A DNA stretch of 64,000 bases from Amia ocellicauda (Eukaryota; Chordata; Actinopteri; Amiiformes; Amiidae). The notes beneath the pieces are model-generated. The model searched no databases. It was not told the DNA's origin and saw nothing but the letters and a program-made list of their open reading frames with translations. Positions 56,540-64,000 of the stretch are shown piece after piece; the stretch's first letter is position 1; every line of letters starts with the position of its first letter. A program made the translations under genes and the position numbers. The stretch is taken from contig NC_089852.1 in the NCBI RefSeq assembly GCF_036373705.1, positions 31,385,707 to 31,449,706 on the forward strand, written 5' to 3'.

Positions 56540-56985
56540 TAAATGTTATGCCTGGATGGACAGAGGTAAAGGATCCAGGAGTGGAGAGGCTATCTAGTTT
56601 GGAAAACAAGTGGAAGGTTTGGGGCCAGCAAATACTATATCAGAGGTAATCTGTTAATCGCGGTCAGGAGACTATCATAAGGTTGGGCAATCGGACAGAC
56701 ATACAAGAGAGGAAATCCAAAGGGCAAGGTCTAAGGAGGAAAAGTGATGGTCAAAACATAGGTATAACTGTGAATAAGGCTCAGAAAAGGTTCTAAGTAA
56801 GGCAGACTAGACTTTACAAAGAAGTTAACAAACAGGGGTATATACTATGGAAGTGGATGAGTAACTGGGGACAGGTGTCAGTGAAATGATCTGAAGAGAT
56901 TGGGCAATTATTCAATGATGAGGTGTGGGGAAAACACTAAACCAGAGAAGGTGAAATTAGGGCTGGCGTGTTGGAATCCCCTGGT
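56540..56985 (-). mobile_element. LTR-like sequence in OR flank
   Basis: An internal GGGGTATATACTATGG and purine-rich layout resemble the other minus-strand LTRs. It interrupts the OR flank block that resumes at about 56986 (GTGTCACCTGGAATGGAATTG, compare 44098 and 52832). Ends not exactly defined. Confidence 0.5.
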
Positions 56986-56999
56986 GTCACCTGGAATGG

Positions 57000-58650
57000 A
57001 ATTGTACATAAACAAAGCTTCTAGCTCTAATCTACAGTATGAAATTGTGTTAATGATTAAACTGTTGGATCATCATAACAACAGTTTTTCAAGAGCTTTC
57101 TCTGGCCTTGATAGATACAAGTGAATCTGTTCCTGAGTTCCATTAAGAGCTCTAGAGGAATAAAGTGAATGTAGCCCTGTTGGGTGTGTGTGAACACGGC
57201 CTATATAGATACACACCACCAGTACAGGCACATTCCTTTGTGAGGCACGTGAGAAAAACAAAATATTTCTCAGAGACTTTGCACTTTTTTTTAAATTATT
57301 TAAATATATATATGCTGATTTTCTGCATTAATAGGCTTTCAGTGCGGATGTTTTAAATAATAAAACATCCCTTTTCTCCTTAGGTCTGCTGACTTTCTTT
57401 TTCTTTTTCATTCTTCTACTGTGATTGATCATAATATTTTTGGGGAAAACAAAGTATATTTCCAAAATACAACATTAACTGAACAACACTGAAAGGGACA
57501 CTTTTCAGGGATTATACATTGCAGGGTCATGTTTCCCACAAACTCATGTTCAAATTTTATACACTTGTAATTAATCTGTCGTCTAATTCAGTGGAAAGAA
57601 ACCCTCAACAAGTTCAACAAAGGCTAAAATGTCCTTAACTGACAGGATGGTTGTATCTGCTTGGCCTACAAGTTTGCACATTTCATTAGCTGTCCTGACC
57701 TCTTGCTCATTTTATCACCCGAGCAGAAAGATACCAAGACTGTGGATGAGGATCTAAGTGGGGGTGATGTGGAGAAGGTATCTCTGTGTTCCAGCTGCTG
57801 TGTCCATTCAGTCTGCTGCACTGCCTCTGTAGTTGGACCCATTCCCCAGTGTGACCTCAGTGGGCTGCTACTGTTTTCTAACAGGCAATTATTGTATAAT
57901 TGTTCCTTCACTCATCACGCTGCTGTTGTCAATGTCTCTCTGACTCTCTCTTTTTTCTGCCGAGTTCGACTTGTTTGAAGCACGTCACGGTGCTCCAGAA
58001 CGCAGCTAAAGAAGTGCTGTATGAATCTGTATGGTATCCAGCTCTCAGTGAAAGCCATGCCCAAGGGGGTGCATGATCTGTTGTTTTGAACATTTGACAT
58101 GATTGTGATTCTCTCTCGTGTGGCTCAGCTTGTTTTTAACTAGGATGGTGGCACTGTCATTTAGTACAAGGAGACAGGTGATTTAAGAACATTTTGGTTT
58201 AACCAAGTCTGTCAGGATCTTACACTCCAGTTAACCTTTCTTGCTGATTTCAACAGTTTTTTTCTGGATGGGCAGAGATGACCCACTGTGTGTTCCTATG
58301 TCTAGCTTCTGTTGTTTCATTCTGCTGTCATACATTGTTTGGACACATGAGGTCGCCAACTGAATGTAAAACAATACACTACCAGATGGAATGCCAGCTG
58401 TATTACAGAGTATTGTATCCCTCGCTGATATGAAATGAAACCTGTGGGGACTTACAAGATAAGGACTGGTGCCATCTGACTCAGTGTTGCTCTCTGTCTG
58501 CATTTTATAAGATAGATTTGTGGTGATGAGAGATGATGGTTGTGATCAGCAGTATTCTTAATTAATCAGTTTCTGTCGTTTAGAAGTACTGGAGCTCTGT
58601 ACTGGATCTTAACATGCAGGTGCCTCTGGGCCTTTGATGCCTCCTGACTG
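57000..58650. repeat. OR7 3' flank, shared OR unit blocks
   Basis: 57000-57310 matches the 44090 block, 57450-58110 matches 14225-14790, and 58205-58650 matches 54600-55050. No gene. Confidence 0.75.
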
Positions 58651-59513
58651 CCACCTCACTCTCACATCTGAGTGACCTTGTCTCTGGCACACGCTCTGAA
58701 GACTCTCCTTCGAATCTGATGCAGTTTCAGTCCATACACGAGGTGGTTGAAGAGGGGGGGATGACTAGGTATTCCACAGACATGAAGTTGCGCAGGCTTT
58801 GAGAAAGAGTCTCTGAGCTGTACTGGCTGTACATCATATCAATAAAAGCAGAAATGGCAAAATTGATCAGAGCCATCAGATGGGCCAGGCAGGTCTGCAT
58901 GAATTTACTCCTCTGTTCGATAGACTTTAAACATGCTCTAATGATCTGTATGTAAGTATATACAATGAAGAAGGCATGTGCAAACTGGGCAATTATAAGA
59001 ATTAATCCATAAGCATTGTTTAGTGTGGTGGCTGTACATGAAAGCTTCACTACTGACATGTGAGATCCAAATAGAGGTAGTCTATAGGTTAAATAGATTG
59101 TTAGGAATGACCCAATAGTAGCAATTTCCCCATAATCAGAGGAGTCATGACATTGTGGTATTGTAAGGGTCTGCATATTGCCACATACCTGTCATAAGCT
59201 ATCATAGTTAGAATAGTTATTTCACACATAAGAGAAGTGCCTATCACATATGCTTGAGTCAAACATCCAGCGTATGAGATCACATGAGAGTCAGAGAGGT
59301 AGTCGGCCAGCAGTTTGGGATAGAACCCAGCAGTTCCATACAGTCCATTGACACACAGGCTACAGAGCAGGATGTACATGGGCTCATGGAGGGTTTTCTC
59401 AGTGAGGATTGTAGTGATCAGGGTTAAATTATCAACAACTTTCAATTCTTATTTGTCCTTGATTTGTTCAGTCCAGAAAGAGTAAAGACGGTAACCAGTG
59501 TAGAGTTCTTCAT
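58650..59513 (-). pseudogene. Olfactory receptor 7, pseudogene
   Basis: It starts with an ATG at 59513-59511 but carries at least four lesions against OR6. About 34 bases are missing in TM1 near 59440 and about 22 in TM4 near 59105. Twenty-one bases are lost in loop 2 near 59060, removing a conserved Cys. A G8 run is shortened to G7 near 58755 in the TM7 Pro-Pro codons. TM2-TM3 (DRYVAIC) and TM5-TM6 remain readable in different frames. No promoter module is left upstream; SINE and Tc1 debris begins about 60 bases away. Confidence 0.93.
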
Positions 59514-59569
59514 TTTGAAATTTGTTGTCCAACGATTACTGGTGGGGGAAAAAACAAGTTAATGTTGTT

Positions 59570-59625
59570 ACCCAATTTCTTAGCAGACACCCTTATCCAG
59601 GGTGACTTCCCATAGGCACTGGTCT
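59570..59625 (+). repeat. SINE-like tail
   Basis: TTCTTAGCAGACACCCTTATCCAGGGTGACTTCC, as at 26060. Confidence 0.6.
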
Positions 59626-59659
59626 ACAGAAATGTGGAGAAAAGCGATATGGTGAAATG

Positions 59660-60235
<576 letters not shown>

Positions 60236-60249
60236 TTTTTTCCTTTAAT

Positions 60250-60885
60250 TTGTCACCCATCTGTAGCTAGGTGCAGTATTACATGGCTAGTCTATCTTCA
60301 AAGAGACCGTAGCATTTTTAAGCAATATGTTACATCAGAATACATAAAATCAGTAAATTAATAAAACTCAGGTCCTGTATTAAAACATCAATAAAGGTGT
60401 ACAAAAATGACTAAAAAAGATTTAGAAGTGAGTCGTTTTTCGAGATTAATGATTATACTGTATTTATTTTTGTATTACTTTAGTATAAATACATGTTAAT
60501 TTGAATTCATGTGTTCTTTTTATCTGACTTTATGTGAACAAAAAGACAAATTCACCTGTTTTCTAATTGGAAATAGGTAAATTTCAAAATATCACTGTCC
60601 TGGTCACAAAAGCAAACTTTGTGGGGAATAATGGACATTTTCTATACTTTTGAAGCATAAGCAATTAGGAAATAACACTTACTATCCATGAACAGAAAAA
60701 AAAAAAACAATAGTGAAAAATAACCCAAAAAGCAATAATTAAATAATAAGGTGATTAATGCCAGTCACACCCCACTCGTGACAGCATAACAGCAAAAAAA
60801 TAAAAAACTGATAAAACAAAATCTGGATAGAAAAGAAAAAGTATCATGTATATACACTACTATAAAACTGAAACGCTTGAATATA
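60250..60885. other. Intergenic, no gene recognised
   Basis: AT-rich sequence with an A12 run. Nothing recognised. Confidence 0.5.
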
Positions 60886-61067
60886 CAGTACTGTGCAAAA
60901 GTTTTAGGCAGGTGTGAATTATCATGATGCATGATGGATAAGTATCGGCCTGTACTTCTCAGTATTGAGGAGACCATTAATTCCGACCAAATCCCCAAAC
61001 TCCATTTCCATAAATGCAGCCCCAAACTTGCAAGGAACCTCCACCATGCTTCACTGTTGCCTGCAGA

Positions 61068-62842
61068 TGGGCGCCGCTAAGAATTTTGGGCCCCATGAAG
61101 AGATTGCAATTTGGGGCCCCCGCTCCCCCGGAACGTCACTTTTCTAGGTAATTTTGATAGACCCTATATATAATGTCATATGACCATGGGTGGATTTTAA
61201 GCAGTTTTGGCACTAGTGAGCCGGGCTAGTATACCAACATTTCCACTAGCACGGCTAAAATGTTACTAGCCCTGTTTGTAACTGTATTTACAGAGTAAGT
61301 TTAATGAGTATTTCAGAAAATAAGAAAAGTAATAGATGAAGGGGGACAATAACAGGGATGAGAGAAGTATTTATGAGTAGTAAGTATTTAATGAGTAGTT
61401 TAGAAACACATGTTTTCAATATATATTTTCCCAGTATTCATATTAAGTTAGTCTGTGCACAATATTATATATCCACTAGAATGAGACAAATATTTTCTGA
61501 ACTGAACGTAACCCAAGAATATCCAAACAAGTGTAAATAGGCAATGTATAATGCAAAAATGTATTTTAAATATTATTTAAATAGTGCATACAAAAAAAAA
61601 AAACACATAACTACAGTGAACAAAACATTATTGGAGCTGACTTCACATATGTGAAGGATTAAGTGCCTACCCAGCTATGACAAAATAAGATGTAGGCTAC
61701 GATATTTATTTATAAATCAGCTGTGCATTAATCCTGTCTAATCTGTCATATTCTTGGCAGTTTGTGTGTTCTTGCGCTCATATACACAGACAGCAGCTCT
61801 GGCTCCGGCCTTTTCTACCATTAAAAAAAAAAATCGGCGCTGAAAAGTGAACGGACGATGGGCTCTAAATTTCGACTCGCCCGAAATGTAAACTACTCGC
61901 CTAGGCCGTGTGTCCACCAAAGCATTTTTTCCTGAGGTCGGCGTATTTTTTCAATTGTTTGCAATGGCAGCACCGCGTTTTTAAAACGCCGGCAGCGTGA
62001 CGCGGTGCTGAGTGTCTTTTTCGCGCTGAGCACTGTTTTTTTTTTTCTGGTCGCCGAGAGTTGAAAAATGTTCAACTTTGGGTAAAATGCAGCACTCGTC
62101 ACTGTCACTTTTTACCCAGCTGTCCAATCACAGTGGAGGAGGGGCGGGACAAATATCACACTGACCATCCGTCCTCTCTCTCTATGCACTTCAGCCTTCC
62201 CTCTACCTTGTGCCGACATTGTACATTGAGTATTTATTAGCAACACAAACTATCTGTTAGGTACTTCAACATATGACTTCCGCGGATGTTCCGTATCACA
62301 GCCCTGAAACAGCGCTGCGCCTCCACATCTTTTTCAGCTGCGGAAAATGCTTTGGTAGACACACAGCCTAAACCATTTTCAAACTGTGTCAGTTGTGCTG
62401 TTGTGCTCACCTTTCATTTCAAAGAGATTAATTAGCAGTTGTTTCCCCTCAGTTTGCTTTCTTTCTCTTTCCTTTCTTTCTTTTCTTTTTTGTACCCCGA
62501 TTTCCCTTTCTTGGGGAAAAAAATGACTATCATAGTAGCAGTCACTCAGCTCGATTAGCTGTGTTTAGAGACGACTCCTAGTGCAGGGGTTGACTAAACC
62601 AATTTGTGCCTTTTGTAAGGGGTGAGAGTGGCCTCAGAGAGCCTCCACTATTTTTTTGGGATACAAAGTTCACTCACTCAACCTATTTATTCAGCCAATT
62701 TATATTAAGTTATGACACAAATTACTTAGAAATACAAAATTGCAAACAAAAATAAATTTTCATTCCAAGCTTTTCGAGGGCCCTCCCCCCATTGGGGCCA
62801 AGCATAGTCAGTCCCACTTTTCCCCCCACTTCGATGCCCCTG
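61068..62842. mobile_element. hAT-like insertion, target duplication CCTGCAGA
   Basis: CCTGCAGA occurs at 61060-61067 and 62843-62850, exactly where the surrounding transposase is interrupted. The ends (TGGGCGCC on the left, GCCCCTG on the right) are loosely inverted. No transposase was recognised inside, so it is nonautonomous or decayed. Confidence 0.7.
61902..62370. mobile_element. MITE with about 28-base inverted termini
   Basis: Left TAGGCCGTGTGTCCACCAAA and right complement TAGGCTGTGTGTCTACCAAA, both continuing GCATTTT. It is 469 bases long with a GC-richer interior (CACCGCG, GACGCGGTG). Family unassigned; no clear target duplication. Confidence 0.72.
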
Positions 62843-63347
62843 CCTGCAGACACTCATTTGTGTACCGCTCTCCAGCCCTTCGGCAAACAAACTGCCTTCT
62901 GCTACAGCCAAATGTTTCAAATTTTGACTCATCAGTCCAGAGCACCTGCTGCCATTTTTCTGCACCCCAGTTCATGTGTTTTCATGCATTGTTGAGTCAC
63001 TTGGCCTTATTGCCACATCGGTGGTATTGCTTTTTGGCCGCATATCTTCCATGAAGGCCACTTCTGACCAGACTTGATGATCATTAGCAACTGGTATGAT
63101 TGTTTAATCATACCCCTGACTATATGCCTACAAAATCCCTGACTTTGTGCAAGTGTACCTAGAAGAATTGATGCCGTTTTGAAGGCAAGGGGTGGTCACA
63201 CCAACTATGGATTTGATTTAGATTTTTCTTCTGTTCACTCAATTTGCATTTAGTTAATAAATATAATCTAATAACATGTCTATTTTTGAAAGCATTCTTA
63301 ATTTACAGCCTTTTTTCACACCTGCCTAAAACGTTTGAACAGTACTG

Positions 63348-64000
63348 TAAGTAATACAAAACCTTCAATAAAGCTGTTTATATCACATAGCTACATGTAG
63401 TCTGGAGCGTATAATAAAAAAAAAAAAATCAGATATATCCCCGATTATAGTTAAACTTAATACAACTTTGAAATGTTTTTTTAAATGATACATACATAGA
63501 TATATACAGTCTATATGAAAAACAGCAATGCAAACAAAAACACAATTTGGGCAAATCATACAGACATAATCGAAATGGAATAGCAAGCTAATTTACACTG
63601 CCATTTCTGATTCTGATCGGAACATGCATTTGGACTGGCGCTGGCTCGAGAATGTGAACTCTCTGTGTCTTGTGTGTTTGCAAAAAGACCCTTCAATACT
63701 TGCGTATTTCAGTAGCTGGCTTCGTGTTGTAGTGTTGTCAACTGCTGTTTTATCACTACAGTGCCTGTCTGTCTGTGTGTTGTTAGTTATTATAACTAAT
63801 TCTGCTTTGTGTTCCGTCCACACACTGGAGGTCCAGCTGCACCTCGGTTCAGTTTTGGTTTACACAGAGACAGTTTTAAAAATAATAGTCCTGTTAATAT
63901 AATGTCATATAGTATCCACCTGCTTGCTGTGTTGTTTTTTGTACAGCGCTTTTTTCTCCACAGCAAGACTGTCAGCAGTAAAATCCGAGGCCTGGCCGCC
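63348..64000. other. Intergenic, no gene recognised
   Basis: AT-rich then mixed sequence with short frames in both strands. No domain or repeat recognised. Confidence 0.45.

Larger units (their letters stand above)
60886..63347 (-). mobile_element. Tc1-like relic containing nested elements
   Basis: Inverted termini CAGTACTGT...TTTTAGGCAGGTGTGAA at 60886 and 63347, TA on both sides. Minus-strand transposase pieces at about 63060-62850 (LWTDESKFETFG-like) and 61060-60970 (VKHGGGSLQVWG-like) are separated by the insertion at 61068-62842. Inactive. Confidence 0.85.

Overview
This window reads as nuclear genomic DNA of a ray-finned fish. The evidence is a tandem array of single-exon-coding, fish-type olfactory receptor (OR) genes embedded in dense fish-type repeats: several Tc1/mariner families, hAT fragments, DIRS and Ty3/gypsy fragments, many solo LTRs, SINE-like tails and long ATT/TA microsatellites. 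The species cannot be told from the sequence. There is no bacterial gene organisation, tRNA or rRNA gene, or CRISPR array.

All OR loci lie on the minus strand: a gene cut by the window edge (1-899), an N-terminal fragment (3881-4179), four intact 309-310 codon genes (15307-16236, 34264-35196, 44671-45600, 55053-55982) and a pseudogene (58650-59513). Except for the pseudogene, each carries the same upstream module: a TATA-type promoter, a short noncoding first exon ending at a GT splice donor, an intron of about 140-320 bases, and a pyrimidine-rich acceptor about 25-45 bases before the ATG. Flanks on both sides are repeated from gene to gene, so the array grew by duplication of whole units (3' flank, gene, intron, promoter, 5' flank).

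1-9 kb: the edge OR gene, its almost identical partial duplicate, a DIRS recombinase fragment at the junction, Tc1 relics, a solo LTR with a perfect target duplication, and a Tc1-like element with an uninterrupted DD34E transposase. 9-14 kb: SINE tails, a small MITE, DIRS RNase H and LTR-like sequence. 14-19 kb: OR unit 3, a Tc1 relic and a 7-base tandem repeat. 19-33 kb: a nested transposon pile built on a broken minus-strand endogenous retrovirus (gag-like and env-like pieces, pol not seen). It is interrupted by a solo LTR inside env, a DD36E Tc1 element, another Tc1, and a 1.8-kb LTR-type element present twice in inverted orientation. 33-46 kb: OR units 4 and 5, a segmental duplication, a second DD36E element and a hAT remnant. 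46-54 kb: a gypsy pol fragment, the second copy of the segmental duplication and a GTF2IRD2/ZBED-like hAT fragment. 54-60 kb: OR unit 6 and pseudogene 7. 60-64 kb: a three-level nest (MITE in hAT-like in Tc1-like).

The only genes with an evident host function are the ORs, odorant-sensing G-protein-coupled receptors. The rest is mobile DNA and its debris. Several insertions can be verified inside the window because a paralogous copy keeps the unoccupied site. I did not find a convincing new molecular system. The most informative observations are the conserved OR promoter/exon-1 module, the intact Tc1 transposase, and the internally dated nesting of elements.
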